The notes under the pieces were generated by a model. The model was not told where the DNA came from and did not search any database. It saw only the letters and a program-made list of their open reading frames with translations. A stretch of 64,000 nucleotides of DNA from Apus apus (lineage: Eukaryota; Chordata; Aves; Apodiformes; Apodidae), in contig NC_067312.1 of NCBI RefSeq assembly GCF_020740795.1, positions 52,533,905 through 52,597,904 on the forward strand, read 5' to 3'. Each line of letters starts with the position of its first letter. Position 1 is the stretch's first letter. The position numbers and the translations under genes were made by a program. Of this stretch, positions 40,070-52,125 are shown in pieces.

Positions 40070-40950
40070 AGGGTTTCCTTTTTAACATCTCTAATCCGAG
40101 CCCCAGGGAGGCAGCAGACTTCCCTGTGGGATGGGTCTGGTCAACAAATGGGCCCTTCTGTTCCCCTCAGAAGGGAGTCACCCACCACAATTACCCTCCT
40201 TTTCTTCTTAGATGAAGAAGTCCTAAAGTGTGGGGGTGAGTGAAAAGCCCTAGGTGACTCACTAGATGGATTGACCTCTCCATGTTCATTTGCTGGGCCC
40301 TGAAGTTCCAAAGCCTCATACCTATTTTTCAAGGGCAACTGGGAGGCGGGGGGGTGGAGGGGCAGGGCTGTGAGGGTTTTTGCTTGCCTCTCTGAGGAGG
40401 GACTTCTCTCCATTCCTCCTCTTCCCATGAGTTCCCTCCTTCTGTCTGATGATAGGAGGGGATCCATCACCTCTTCAAGAACTTCTTTCTTCTGCCCTTG
40501 CCTCAGGGTGTGGCTCCACCAATCTATTTCACTTTCACATTCTCTGATGCTTCTTAACCCTTCTACCTCCTCCCTCAGTTCAACCACCTGCCTAAGCAGA
40601 TCACTTACTTGCTCACGCTGCACAGCAGCCCTGTCACTGCCTCCCTCCAGCACCAGTGCCAGGCTCAGGCATTCGCTGCAGCCCCGGACCTGCACGGCCG
40701 CGTGTCCGCACAGCAGCTCAGTTTGAGTACCCACATTCTTTCTCACTGTGGCTTTTGGTCATGTTGTGACCATGATGGTCTGTCTAGCTCAAAGAAAGCA
40801 ACCCCCGTTTGCTGCTCCTGGTGTGCCCCCACGCACACCCACACTGTATGGCTTGTGCCAACCCACCCCAGCCGCCTCGCGCCGCCCTCCGCCCCACGCT
40901 GCCGCGTGGTCTCAGTGGTTCTTCCATTCTCCTTACTTAAAACACTCTAT
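40070..40950 (-). mobile_element. CR1 LINE 5' region with ORF1 (antisense)
   Basis: Reading right to left, a GC-rich stretch (about 40950-40750, likely the CR1 5' UTR/promoter) is followed by ORF1. Most CR1 copies are 5'-truncated, so a preserved 5' region is uncommon. The element breaks off at about 40070 within ORF1, next to a sense-oriented endonuclease fragment. That order does not fit a simple twin-primed inversion of one insertion, so I infer two insertions or a later rearrangement. Confidence 0.75.
40141..40746 (-). pseudogene. CR1 ORF1 protein (coiled coil plus start of SGNH-type esterase domain)
   Basis: A 201-codon open frame on the minus strand. The N-terminal third holds 'VGTQTE' and a Cys pair ('CGHAAVQVRGCSEC'), followed by a coiled coil with regular heptads ('VSDLLRQVVELREEVEGLRS'), which in CR1 ORF1 proteins serves self-association. 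After a Ser/Pro-rich linker comes a hydrophobic strand ending in GDSL (40182-40171), the nucleophile motif of the SGNH esterase domain found in many CR1 ORF1 proteins. The frame ends at a TGA (40143-40141), but the same frame continues beyond it with esterase-like sequence to about 40073, so the stop is a point mutation, plausibly CGA to TGA. ORF1p is an RNA-binding chaperone of the retrotransposition particle. Confidence 0.8.
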
Positions 40951-40959
40951 GGGTTATTT

Positions 40960-43900
40960 TGTGGCTGATTATGTGAGTAACTTGACAAGTAACAAATTTC
41001 TTCACTCCTCCAGGGGAGATGATGCTTGGAAATGAGATTCAAGATTCTCTCCTGGGACTCGATAGCCTAGAGGAATTTTCGAAGACACAAATATTGCAGG
41101 AGGACACCGGCATGGAAGAGTGCTTCCCACACCCAGTGTTAGTTGTGACTCTTTCATATGCACCAGAATGGAGGGAAGTGTTCAAAATGGACTGATGTGT
41201 GGCACATGAAATCAGTACATCTTCACTGGAGAAGTTTATGCTGAGCACGATTCCGCACTCTGGATATCCAGGTTACAAAAATCTATTCAGGAAATAGTCT
41301 ACCAAGGAGAAGAGACTGTGCACCCGCTTAGAAAGCTTACTGAGAATCTTTTGTTCTCCTTCTGAACATCCCAGGCCAAACAAACCACAAACCCATTCAT
41401 TCAGATGTGACTGTCCACCTAATCCATCACTGAGAGTAGCAAGAGTTACTTGTGTTTGTCAAAATATTATCACTAGGGGAAGTTTTTTCTGGCAAGTGAT
41501 TAACAAAGAACACTGCCTAAACTCTAGATGATGCATTTTTCCTCTGTATCTTTAAAAAATGAGCTATTTTTACAGCTGGAACATCTGTATTTGAGGCCAG
41601 CATCAGCTGCACTGTGAAGCTAACATAATTACTTACAGTGAATTGCTCTAATTTTCCTAGATCAGATCAATTATTCACACGAATATTAAAGCATCTTGTT
41701 AGAAGTTGTGGCTAGGGAGAATGGGTTGCTGTTTTGGGTCAATGTGGCCTGGTTTTGGTCATGCGGGCAGGGCCACAGGGTTGGCTCCTGTGAGAAGTTG
41801 CTGGAAGTTCCCCTGGCTCCAAAATCTGGACCTGTCTCTGAACAAGGCTGAACCCATCAGAGACTGGGGATGTATCTTTGTGATTAATGTATTCAAGAAA
41901 GGGAAAACGAAACTGCTGTAAGACCTGATCTGCAGGGCACAGGAGAGGTGGGAGGTAAGAACAATGCTGGAGCAGAGATACCAAGGTCAGTAAGGAAGGA
42001 GGGAGAGAAGGTGCCCAAGCAGAGGTTCCTCTGCAGCCTCCCTGCTCAGAAGAAATGCTGTAAGCTCTGACACACCACTGTATATTAAACCCTGATTAGT
42101 CTGCCCACAGGAGCTGCTCAGTCAACTCTCTTTGTGTCCCCGAAACATTGGAGAGCTTCTGTTTTTTGTGGGCCAACACTACTTGCCTCCTCTCAAAATT
42201 TCAGAGCCTTGGCTTCTTGTGACAGAAGTGTTTTCTGCAATGACAAAGTTAATTGCCAGCAGCTTTAATAGTATTAATGCTATAAACAGTCATTGGTATT
42301 CTTGACATTGTACCAAAAGATAATGCAATATGAAAAGAACAGTAATAATATATTTGACCATTTCTGTCTACTGCATATATATATATATATATATTTTTTT
42401 TTTTTTTAATTTACTGAAAGTAAATTTTCATTCAGGATCTTTCTTGCTCTCTTTGTGTATAGCTCTTAAATTTGTGTACAACTATTGGAATCTTGGAATA
42501 AGAATCTTTAGAACAAATACTACATTGCACATATAAGAAATATTAATAATGACTTGAAGGTGAATTACTCTACTAAAGATGAGTACATATAATTTATCTT
42601 ATTTGTAGAATAATAATAATTCTACTACTTGATTTAATAGAATTATAATTATAGCTATGATGAGAGGAATGGTAAATGACATTCAGAATGGATCAGCTTT
42701 GTGTCACCAAAATTACACCTGAGTCTAGAAAGTAATTTGTCACAAAAATGGTGCATTTAGTAATATAAGAAAAAGCCTACTTCTTTCAGCACTTAGTGAA
42801 AACTATGGTTGTGAACAAGGCATACATACTGGTACATAATTACTCGACAAAACCAAGCCTTTAGTTAATGTCTGTGCTGAACAATAGAGGAAAAAGCTTT
42901 TCTCAAATGTTGTAATTTTGGACAGGCTTGGAGACAGAAAGAGACATCAACTTTAATCAACCTCTATTGGCACAATCTCGCCCAACAAAAAGCAGTGTCC
43001 CCTGTGCCTCTTTGCACAGTCTCTGTGGTCTGCCAATCTTATCTTTTTACAATGACATTGATTTCCAGGTAGTCTGTAGTCAGACTTTGAATAGGACTAT
43101 GTCTGGATCTGTATGTGCTGCTGAACTCTATCCTTTCCATGATGATTCTGAGCTCCTCAGAGGACAGCTATTAGAAGTAAGGCATGACCAGGATGCCTTT
43201 CTACAGTTTCTTCATCCTAACTGGAAACTGTCTGAAAAAGGGCAGAGTCCTTGCTGCATTGAACAGACCAGACAGTCCAGGACTTTGCAGGTGGGAGAAG
43301 AGGACTTTCTCCACACTTAAATAACATAATCTCTCCTCCCACTTCTATGTCAGACCTACTGTCCATGCAGCCCAGCAGGCAGGCTCTCATGCTGCCACCT
43401 GCATGCTGCAGTGGACATGCCTGTGCATGATGAAGCAGAATGAGCTGCTGGTGTGCAGGCATTGAATGCAAGCTCTGACAAATGAAAGACGGATATCCAA
43501 AGCTACTGGGTCTAAGGCTGGAGAAAAGCACTAGGCCCAGTATAGGTCTCTGATCACTGCAGAGAGACGATCAACTGTTTTCAAATATGTGCTGTATGTG
43601 CAAGCACATACAGAGCTGAAATGTCCACACTATACACATCACTAGTTGCTACATGTGCATAAGTATTTAGCTTCTACTCTCAAAAGTGGTCTTGGTGACG
43701 TGCTTTTTAAAAGCCTTGTAGGTAAAAATGTGAACAAGAAAATGTAAAAAATATTTATGTAAGCAAAACTGTACTGGACAAGAGACAGTAAGAGTTGGAC
43801 AACATACATGGCCTATAAATACTGTATGGGGCTGGAAGGAATCGTTTATATTTTTTCCTTTTCTGTAAGAATAATGAGATTATTTTTTAAAATAAGATTT

Positions 43901-43990
43901 TTAGCTTTTTTCATCAGAGGTTTATGGCAGTGAAAAATATAAAAATTAGAAAAAGGTGAAGTGCTGATCTGATGCTACTGAAAGGTAGTA
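40960..43990. other. AT-rich intergenic sequence with a TA microsatellite
   Basis: Contains a (TA)n run at about 42375-42396 followed directly by a T-run to about 42408. No gene is supported; frames to about 130 codons (42928-43320, +) show no domain. Confidence 0.45.
42375..42408 (+). repeat. (TA)n microsatellite with adjoining T-run
   Basis: About eleven TA dinucleotides followed by thirteen or more T. Likely length-variable. Confidence 0.85.
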
Positions 43991-43994
43991 GAAC

Positions 43995-44110
43995 AGAATT
44001 GTCCCTTTGGAGGGGATCTACAATGTCATGTGGTCCAGCTGCCTGACCACCCCAAGGCTGGCCACTCCAGTGACTCTGCACTCTGCTGAGACATGGAGCA
44101 GCTCTCCAGC
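43995..44110 (-). mobile_element. CR1 3'-end fragment (antisense)
   Basis: A short match to the antisense CR1 3' region ('gtggtccagctgcctgacca', 44030-44049). It borders the GC-rich block to the right. The edges are approximate. Confidence 0.5.
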
Positions 44111-44649
44111 CACTCCTCCCAAACCTGTAGTGTTGCACGGGGTTGTTGTGACTCAAGTGCACCAGCCGTGGAGCCTGAGCCTGCACCTGCAGGAAGCAGC
44201 TGTTGTTGCTGTCCCTGTGGGAGCACAGTAAAAGGGCCTCAGGCATCCTGATCACACATCTGGGAAGCCCAGGATCCATCACCGTGTGGGCTGTGCCATC
44301 CCATCATCCGTTCCTGCCTCTAGCTTTTACAGTCGTTCAGAGTCATCAGTCCAAGCACTTCTTTTTTGTTTCAGAAGAGCACTGGCAGTCATTTTCTGTG
44401 TGACTGTGTGAATGAAGGGTGCTGTGTCAGCCATCCACAGGTGGGTAGGGGGGTGTGAGTTGCTCCCCAGGAGGTGCTGGGGCTGAGGACGGCAAGGCAC
44501 AGCCTCCTGCACGACTGGGGGGAGTCCAGCTGGGAGCTGTGTCCCCCTGTCTGGCTGCACCTGCATCATCCCCCTGGACAGCACTTGTCTTTGGGGGAAC
44601 AATAAAATAGGCCCTAGCACGTGTAGGAGGACCTGTCAGCATTAACACC

Positions 44650-45072
44650 TCACCCCTCCCAAGAGAAAAACAGGAAAGCCACCTGCACTGTTGTCAGCAG
44701 TGAGACTTTTTCTGTAGTTTTCATGCATTTCTTTGCATATTTGGATCTGGGGGGCTGGGAGCCCTTGAGGGCTGGCGCATGCCCCGGCTGATGCCCCCGT
44801 CCTGGTTTGGCCATCTGCAGGGCACCTTCCAGGGTCACCAATGTGGTGCTGGCCTCTTGTTGGCTGGAGCTGCCTGTCTTCCTCCTTGGGGGCTGCTGTG
44901 GCCCCTCAGGGGAGCATTCACTGCTCTGGCTGGGAGAGCAGGGGCTGAGCACAGCCCCTCCTGTCTCCCGCTGGGGCTCTTCTTGCTCCATGGGGATGGC
45001 AACAGGAGCAGAGGGTTTGCTGCCAGGATTCCCATCAACAGCAGTGGCAGAGGTGCTGGGAAGCTCGTCCAT
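44650..45072 (-). CDS. Hypothetical 140-codon open frame in a GC-rich island
   Basis: I do not recognise this protein. It begins with an ATG at 45072 and runs to a stop at 44650. It is rich in Ser, Pro, Gln and Glu, with a basic stretch ('PPRSKYAKKCMKTTEK') near the C-terminus, and no signal peptide or membrane segment. On the minus strand a consensus-like splice donor (CAG|GTGGCT) sits at 44692-44691, so the coding part could be a first exon ending there, with the last 13 or so codons being intron read-through. The block around it (about 44.4-45.2 kb) is clearly richer in G+C than the desert around it, and both strands carry overlapping open frames, a common by-product of GC-rich DNA. It may equally be non-coding, an unrecognised ERV part, or a retrocopy. 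Confidence 0.2.
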   Translation of the reverse strand: MDELPSTSATAVDGNPGSKPSAPVAIPMEQEEPQRETGGAVLSPCSPSQSSECSPEGPQQPPRRKTGSSSQQEASTTLVTLEGALQMAKPGRGHQPGHAPALKGSQPPRSKYAKKCMKTTEKVSLLTTVQVAFLFFSWEG

Positions 45073-45249
45073 GCTGGATCTGGCAGGGCTGCTGGAGGGG
45101 GCTGGGCTGGGGGTGCGAGACCCTGCTCAGGAGGCTGCAGCACTGGGACAACCCATGGGGTTATAAGGACATTAAGGTGCTTCAGGTGCTTAGCGTGTTC
45201 CTCTTTCCTTGTCCATGCTACTTCCAATCTCCTGGCCAACCAGGAATAC

Positions 45250-48200
45250 TTATTGCATACAAGATCATAGTCTGAGCTGAGCTGTCATCCTAGGGAATGT
45301 GGAGTATCTGATATTAGATAGCAGATCTGTTGACCCCCACCAGCCCTACACAAATGTTACTACAAATCTGGAAGGTGGCTACACTTGTCATTTTGTCTCC
45401 AGAATGATCTGTTTTTAGGCTTTACACTACAACTATTTACTGAGTCTTCCTCCTTTGACATTTCTTCTCAGCCTAGCTCCGGCTTTAACCCTGATCTATA
45501 ATGAGAAAATCTGAAAAGCTGGAACTTGGCTTCCATGTTGAGAGTTTATTTGGCCTTCAAGGTTCAGCCTGTTGCTGGCTTTGAGATTGTCTTGGAGAAG
45601 GATGGATACTCTCCATACTAGATAAAATAAAGATGCCTACTTCCATACCAAAACCATCTTTGGGATGCATTGGTTTGTTACCTGTTCTACGTAGGTACCA
45701 GCAAGTGTGGATATCACTGCTATTTTTTGAAAACTATGTGTGGCATAACTCCCTCATCTGCTTGCATTAGGAACTTTGAAAATTAACTCAGCATAAAAAT
45801 GTGTTTATGAAAGATTATGCCTGTGTTTGGAGCAAAGGAACAGAGAAGAACCCACAAGCATCCTCTCAAATGACTAGCAGAACAAGGGTCTTGGTGCAAA
45901 TCTGCACACTCTTACTTTGCAGGTCCTCCCAAACTTGCAAGGATTCCTGAGTACAACAGCTTACTTACAGAAGCTCCAAACCTGATCATGCCATTGGTTC
46001 CAATCTGGTTTTGCTCTTCGTTCATGTGTGCTTTTACATGTCTGTAGTTGAAATGTCTTATGTACAGATACAGGCCCACTCACAGCCCATAGTAAGTATA
46101 CATTTATACTTAACAGAATTCCTGCCCCTAAACTGGTAGAGTTTCCCTACCTGAAGTGGTAGAGAACATATTAAATCTTATATAATGTATAGGAATACTG
46201 TTAACTTTTTTAGCTGAACTTAGCTACACTCCCCTTTTCCACAGTTAATATGCATATCATGGAACATATAATCTTTTAAAGGAATAAGTTCAGCAGGAGT
46301 GCCATTGTTTTGTACTGACTCTGCCTCTTTAATTAAGTTCTAACCCTGGAATTGATTAGCTATGAATCTTGGTCGTTTATGGAGGAACTGGAAAATCAAT
46401 CACATAAATGTTAATGGTTTTGTGAATAAATCAATTTGAAGTCATAGGGAGTTGACCTTTGCTGGCTGCCAGATGATCACCAGGGCATTCTCACACTCAA
46501 GACACAGGGGCATGATAAGCTGAAATAATCTTGTGGGCTGAGATAAAGACAGGGAGACCACTTTCTGACTACTAGTTAAGCCATCAGAGAAGGGCAAACA
46601 AAAATAATAATGAAAAGTAAGCTTGTTGGGTTTTTCTTCTCCTTTCCTTAATTTTTTAATTGGTACCTTCATTAATTCCAGGTCATAGTGCCAGAACTGA
46701 TACCCACTTGCATGTTTATGCTGAAGTAAATGGTGAAATACAGCATTTTTGCTGAAAACGTGAGCTGGGTTTTTCTCTGTTCAGTACAGCAAATGTGCCT
46801 TCCAGTTACTTTTCTGGAACTTTACCAGTTCCACGCAGACAAAATGGCAGAATTAATTAGTGTAATGTTTAAACTGGAGAGCTAAGCAGTTTGAAGAGGT
46901 GTACACTGTGGAAGGACGTAACACTGCTCATGTTTTGGACAATCAGGAAATGAAGACTCTGAGACATGCTGCACAGCACGTGCCGTTTAGACATATCCTA
47001 CAACTAGCAGGTTGCAACATTCAAGCTCAGAGGTCTTAGCCAGGCTGAGACAGAAATTACATTATTACTGTCCCAGCAAGGACTGTCTCAGGCCTTGAAA
47101 TGGTATAGTAAAGACTACAGAATCCAAGCTCAAGTAAGCAATGTTGGAGCCATGAGGCATGCAGAAATTGGGTGACTTGTCAAGGTCATCCTGGATTTTT
47201 GTATTAGAGCCAGGGATTGTAGCCAGTTCAACAGACTGACTTGCAGTGCCCCTGGCAAAGTTCTTGAGCAGCTTGCTGGCTTAAGTCAAGGAAAGCACAC
47301 TGCTCCATGCAGCCTCCTTCATCCATACCCCACTCATAAACTGTTAGCCTGGTAATATGTCAAGTGGTGAACTCCACCAGCTCTCACCAGTTAGGCTGCA
47401 GTCCTGAGAGGCATCACCTTGTGTTTGGTTCACTCTGAAGGGCAGAGTTACTGCTTTTGTTAACCATTCTTGCTAGCTTCTGGTAGCCAGTAACCACACC
47501 TGCCAGCTGATCCTCCCTCTTGCTTTTCTCTGTGCAGTCCCAGTAACATCCTCCTCAGAGAATGCAGCTCCTCAGATGGACAACAGTGATGTAGAGAACT
47601 CATGTGTGCTTCTAGCAGTAAAAGAGACTTTTCCAATGGGAACCATTCTTCCTCTTTCTTCTAGATATCCTTCAAAATAGCTGCCAACAACATAGGACCA
47701 AGGTGATCTCTCTCTCTGGGGACATCTGGACTTACCTGGGTGCCCGTATTTCTTCCAATACAACCATGACTTACTTAGTTCCTCTGTCTCTGTGATGCAT
47801 CCATTTTTTGTCACATCTGAAGGTGAGATTAGGTCTGCTCACACTTGTCCTTTAGTCCTTTTCATTCAGCTCCTTCTCAAAAGCTGACAGAACACTTTTC
47901 TTATCTTCTCACCCTGTGAAGCACTCAGGAGGATTTCCACAGTCAGGTCTCAAGCAGACATCAGCAGTTGCGATGAGATGGCTTCCCTAGTTTTCACAAT
48001 GTAAAATATAAAGGTAAGTTTAGGGTGATTGAAAGCTCACTATGAGCTTAGGATCCCTTTGGAGCATCTCCACAAGGCAATATTTACCTTCTTGATGAAG
48101 AAGAGGTCTGAGGATATCAATAGTGCAATAATGACTGTTGTTTGTGCCTTTCAAGCAAAGCATCTTATCAACAGCCCCTAAGATACTTCCAAAACTGGAG

Positions 48201-49220
48201 CTGTGTAGCACCAACTTTACACATCAGGGAAGCAGTGTGGGAATCAGGGCAATCACTGTCTTGTCAGGAACCTCAGTTCTGCCCATAGCACATCGGCATG
48301 TGGGAAAGTGGGGTCCTGGAGAAATTCCAGACCATGTGAACCCAGAACTGGGAAGAAACAGTATCCCCAAGGACAAACCTGTGCAACATGCATCCAGCTT
48401 TTTTGGGAATGGGAAATGTTTTCTGGAAAAGAAGTGGCAGCAGAGAAAACAAGTGTCTGTAATTAAGTCATCCTAGGTTAACTTCAGCAAAAAAAACGTG
48501 TGAACAATCAGATGAAATGTTACAGGCAGGAACTAATATTTAATAGCAATATCCTTCTATTGTATATGCATTTTCAGGCCTTGGGACTGAAGGCTCACAA
48601 GCCCCATTTTGCAAACAGGCTGAGGTATGTTTCCAATATAATTTGTACTTCCTGCTTTAAGAATTGATTCTACTGTACACAAACAAAAGTTCACAAGACT
48701 TTTCTGTGCAGATTGAAGACACCTATGTCCTCCTTTTCAAGGTAAGCAGAAGGTATAGAAGTCATAGCAACTACTTTTATAGGCCCATACATTTTGTCTG
48801 CTAATTGGATGCTGTAGGTGCGCAAAAATGGAAATGCACAGGAGCTTCAGAGATGATTCTTCTCCGGAGGAAGCCAGGAGGTGCTTTGCTCTGTGCCTCT
48901 ATAAAGGGCTCAGCTGACACAACACAGGAAACAAAGACCCAAAGAGTGAATGGAAGTCCATTAGTCATCTTTGAGAGGTTACTCCTAAACATTTTGCATC
49001 TGTCCAGGTAGACTGGTTTTGCTCTTTTTTGTGCCCTTTCTGTCAAGCATCTGGTGTTTTCCCATCTCAGACTTCCTCACAGCTGTGCCTCCACTGAGAA
49101 GATGTGCTCCCTGTGTGAGGGCTGCAATTCTTGCCATGCCCTGCCCTGGCTTAGTTGCACACACAGTCTCTCCTTGGGATTTCCAGGGGAACATCTGCAG
49201 ACTACAGTGTTCTTGTTGTC
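45250..49220. other. Unique intergenic sequence
   Basis: No gene or named repeat supported. Confidence 0.4.
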
Positions 49221-49224
49221 CTCT

Positions 49225-49592
49225 AGACACAAAGCCTCATCCAACCTGGCCTTGAACTCCTCCGGAGAGGGGGCTTCCACAGCCTCCCAGGGCAACCTAT
49301 TCCAGTGCCTTACTACTCTCATGGTGAAGATGTTTTTCCTGATGTCTCATCTAAATGTCCCCTCTTTCAGTTTAAAACTATTACCCCTTGTCCTGTCACT
49401 GCCCTTCCTGGTGAAAAGTCCCTCCCAGCTTTCCTGTAGCCCCTTCAGGCACTAGAAGGTGCTCTAAGGTCTCCCTGGAACCTTCTCTTCTCCAGGCTGA
49501 ACAGCCCCAACTCTCTCAGCCTGTCTCCAGAGCAGAGGGGCAGAATCACCTCCCTGGCCCTGCTGGCCACACTCCTTTTGGTGCAGTCCTTC
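49225..49592 (-). mobile_element. CR1 LINE 3' UTR-proximal fragment (antisense)
   Basis: Well-preserved antisense CR1 ('tccaacctggccttgaactc', 49240-49259, then the 'ctctcagcctgtctccagag' block at 49515-49534), less diverged than the 12.9-kb and 16.1-kb copies. It covers the region just downstream of the ORF2 stop, and lacks the extreme 3' end. It overlaps in element coordinates with the CR1 that hosts the provirus at 51-54 kb, so the two are separate insertions in opposite orientation. Confidence 0.85.
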
Positions 49593-50211
49593 AACTTGGA
49601 CATGTGGAGGCACAAATTTACTCATCTGTTCTCCTTCCTGTCTCCAACCCCCTGCTCCCCTGACCCAAGCATTTCAGAAAAGGGAGAAAAAGGCCCATGG
49701 GAGTTATGAAGGCCGAGTGTGCATATTGATCAAGGGACGATGGAGAAGCTACTGCTGTTCAAACACATTGTGGGGACTCAGAACCGGTGAGGAAAAGGTT
49801 GGACTGATTTTACGTGGCGTTGGTACTGAAAAGTAGTACATTTGCTCTCTTGTCTTGGCTGGGAGAGGTGGATATGCCTGGCAGGACCTGCTCCTGTGAT
49901 GCCAATAATTAGCTGAATTCAGCAGTAGGGCCTCGGTGGCCTTTTGTCTCCAGCTTGAAAGGACTGGGCTCTGTGATCCATCAACATAATTTCTTTAGGA
50001 AGAGGAATGTGCTGCAGTCCGTGTTTTCCCTGGCTGTGTCCTGGACAGCCTTCTTATGACCTATTTTATACTTATGTCCTTGTAAGTAGTTATGCTTATT
50101 TGTTAGTATGGTCACAGTTCTGCTAAACTCCGTCTGATACACAGACATGTAGTGACATTCAAACCCCTGCGTCCTGCATCACCTGGGATAAATTCAGGAC
50201 ACACGATTCCT

Positions 50212-50665
50212 GTCCCAGTTCAGCGCAGGACTGGCAATTAAACTAATGATGGTAACGCTCGCTATCCGCTCCCCCTCCTGCCCAAACAGGAAAAGGAGAA
50301 GAAGAATAAGGAGAGAGGCTTCCAGACTGAAAACTACAAATATATACAGGAGTGTATAAAACCCCTGCTGTGTCCCCCCCCAACTCCCACAGCACTCCCC
50401 TGAGCTGCAGGGCAGTCCCAAAAGAAGTTCCGGAGCGCTTCCGGAGGCAGTGGCAAGGCAGCCAGGAGCTGAGAGTAGAGACACAAGGGTCAGGAATGCA
50501 CAGGCCTAGGGATCAGTGGAGATGGACAGACAGAGTCCTTCTTGGACATCGACCATGGATGAAAGAGACCTTGACTTCCGTGATCCCCCAGTTTATACCA
50601 AGTATGACACATGTGGGATGGAATACTCCATTTGGCCAGTTTTGGTCATCTGTCTAGTCTGCTAG
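50212..50665 (-). repeat. Partial ERV LTR (antisense), same family as the 10.3-kb LTR
   Basis: Shares the order and wording of several blocks with 10261-10951: 'aacgctc' followed by a C-rich stretch, 'aactcccacagca', 'gacagacagagtcctt', 'tgggatggaata', and 'ttggccagttttg'. The match stops at about 50665, so roughly the 200 bp that begin the LTR on the minus strand are missing. It lies about 380 bp left of the 51-kb provirus but in the opposite orientation and of a different LTR family, so it is not that provirus's 5' LTR. Confidence 0.65.
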
Positions 50666-50970
50666 GGAAGGGAAGGGAGACAGAAAAGTTTACTGGCCTA
50701 GTTATTCTTTAGGAAGCACACATTCCTGTGCTGCTCTGCCCCCTACCCCAGGACCCTCAGGGCTAGCTATGGCCTTTGTCAAAAAGAAGTAGATACTCTC
50801 ATATGGCCCCATGACTCTAGGATCTGGATCAGAGAAAGGAACAGTAAATATTCTAAGGCTGATGATGCATCTTGTCGGAGATGGAGCCTGAAATACATCC
50901 TGACATAGGAAAAGTTCTCACCAGGAGCACTAATACTAAAAGTTATTCCAATTCCAAGAATAGCACCTCT
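50666..50970. other. Short unassigned segment between LTR fragment and CR1
   Basis: No gene. The minus strand has an open frame through this segment, but its right half overlaps CR1 and gag sequence in antisense and is not a gene. It might be internal sequence of the ERV whose LTR fragment lies to the left; I could not confirm that. Confidence 0.3.
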
Positions 50971-50974
50971 CATA

Positions 50975-51041
50975 TTGAAGATGGGAGAGTTGGGGCTGTT
51001 CAGCCTGAAGAAGAGAAGGCTCTGGGGAGGAGCAGGAGACC
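50975..51041 (+). mobile_element. CR1 fragment, left half of the element that hosts the provirus
   Basis: Contains 'gagttggggctgttcagcct' (50987-51006) and the following 'gaagagaaggctctgggga', a conserved CR1 block in sense orientation. The next CR1 segment is found only after the 3' LTR, at 54477. Confidence 0.8.
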
Positions 51042-51042
51042 T

Positions 51043-52125
51043 GGAGGGCGGCAAAGAACTGTTTGCTGGCCACCCCGAAGTTGGGAGTCGGGGCAGCCAC
51101 ACAGACTTTGCACCCCCCGGGTGATGATGGTTTTGCTGAGTCTGGGGAGGGTTTAAGGGTGGCGGAACTGAGGGAGGGTGATGCATCCCCTCGGTCTCCG
51201 GACCCCGACCCGCTTACGGAGGGACAGAAACGAGCTCAATCCTTCTGGGGCGGGTTGGCGGAGGAGGCTCGGGGCGCCGCGGAGAAAGCAGAGTCTGAGG
51301 AGGTTCGGGCTGAACCGCCGCCCTATACACCCCAAAATGGCGCTGAGCAAAAAAGGGGGGGGCGAGGTAAAGATGCCCGTGGTGGTAAAAGGGAGGAAAA
51401 GTTGGTATCAGCAAGTGCACACAGAAGGAGGGGGGAGGTGAAAGAATGTGAGGGGAGTGTGAGCGAGGCGGAGGAGGATGGGACCGTGAGCGAGGCGGAG
51501 GAGGACGGGAGCAGGAGCGAAGGGCAGAAAGCCAACCGGAGTCGTTATCTGAAAAAATGTCTTTGTAGGGCAAATCCCCCGCCAAGCCGGGGGCAGAGCA
51601 AGCCGGGAGGGGGGGATGAGCCAAGGGGGAGGGAACGGCCCCGTGGGCGGTGCAGGAGCCTGGGACGGCCCGCCCGCAAGGGGAGTGAGCGGGGCCGGAG
51701 CCCGGAGCAGCCCGCCCGCAAGGGGAGTGAGCGGGGCCGGAGCTCAACAAAAAGGTACTGGGGACCGGAAGTAGCCGGTCAGTCGAGCTCTGACTTCGGA
51801 TCGGACACCAGCCGGGATGAGTGGCCGGTTACCGATTCAAACTCAGAGGAGGAGGAAATGGGAATATATACAGTCAAAAGCAAAAACATTCTCATCCCAA
51901 ATAAAAAGGGACCGCGAGGGAAAAACATCCCTGTCACCGACTGGAAGAGAGTAGAGGCTCCGTGTGCCGATTGGGTCCCACCAGCCACGCGAGCATTCCC
52001 GGTCCGGGTGACGGACAGGGGACAGAGGGTCCACTCACCAATAAACCCTAAGGATATACAAGCAATTGTTAAGGCAGTTGCGGAAAAAGGGCTTAATTCT
52101 GCCATGGTCCCCACCCTCATAGGTG
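51043..52125 (+). pseudogene. gag remnant (pre-capsid region plus first part of capsid)
   Basis: Truncated at both ends. The matrix start and initiator ATG are missing; the left breakpoint joins CR1 sequence at about 51043. The segment is unusually rich in Arg, Glu, Gly and Ser and holds two internal tandem duplications (27-bp period at 51459 and 51486; 42-bp period at 51669 and 51711). The PPPY motif recruits host ubiquitin ligases for budding in exogenous relatives. The last recognisable gag stretch is 'DIQAIVKAVAEKGLNSAMV', which fits the first helices of a class II capsid; everything beyond is deleted. Confidence 0.75.

Noticed and set aside
39600..40950. A single CR1 insertion with twin-primed 5' inversion
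   Set aside because: Twin priming would place an inverted ORF1 upstream of a sense endonuclease part; here the inverted ORF1 lies downstream, and the reading from the other strand does not fit either.
50212..50665. 5' LTR of the 51-kb provirus
   Set aside because: Opposite orientation and no similarity to the 3' LTR at 54206-54476; it matches the solo LTR at 10.3 kb instead.
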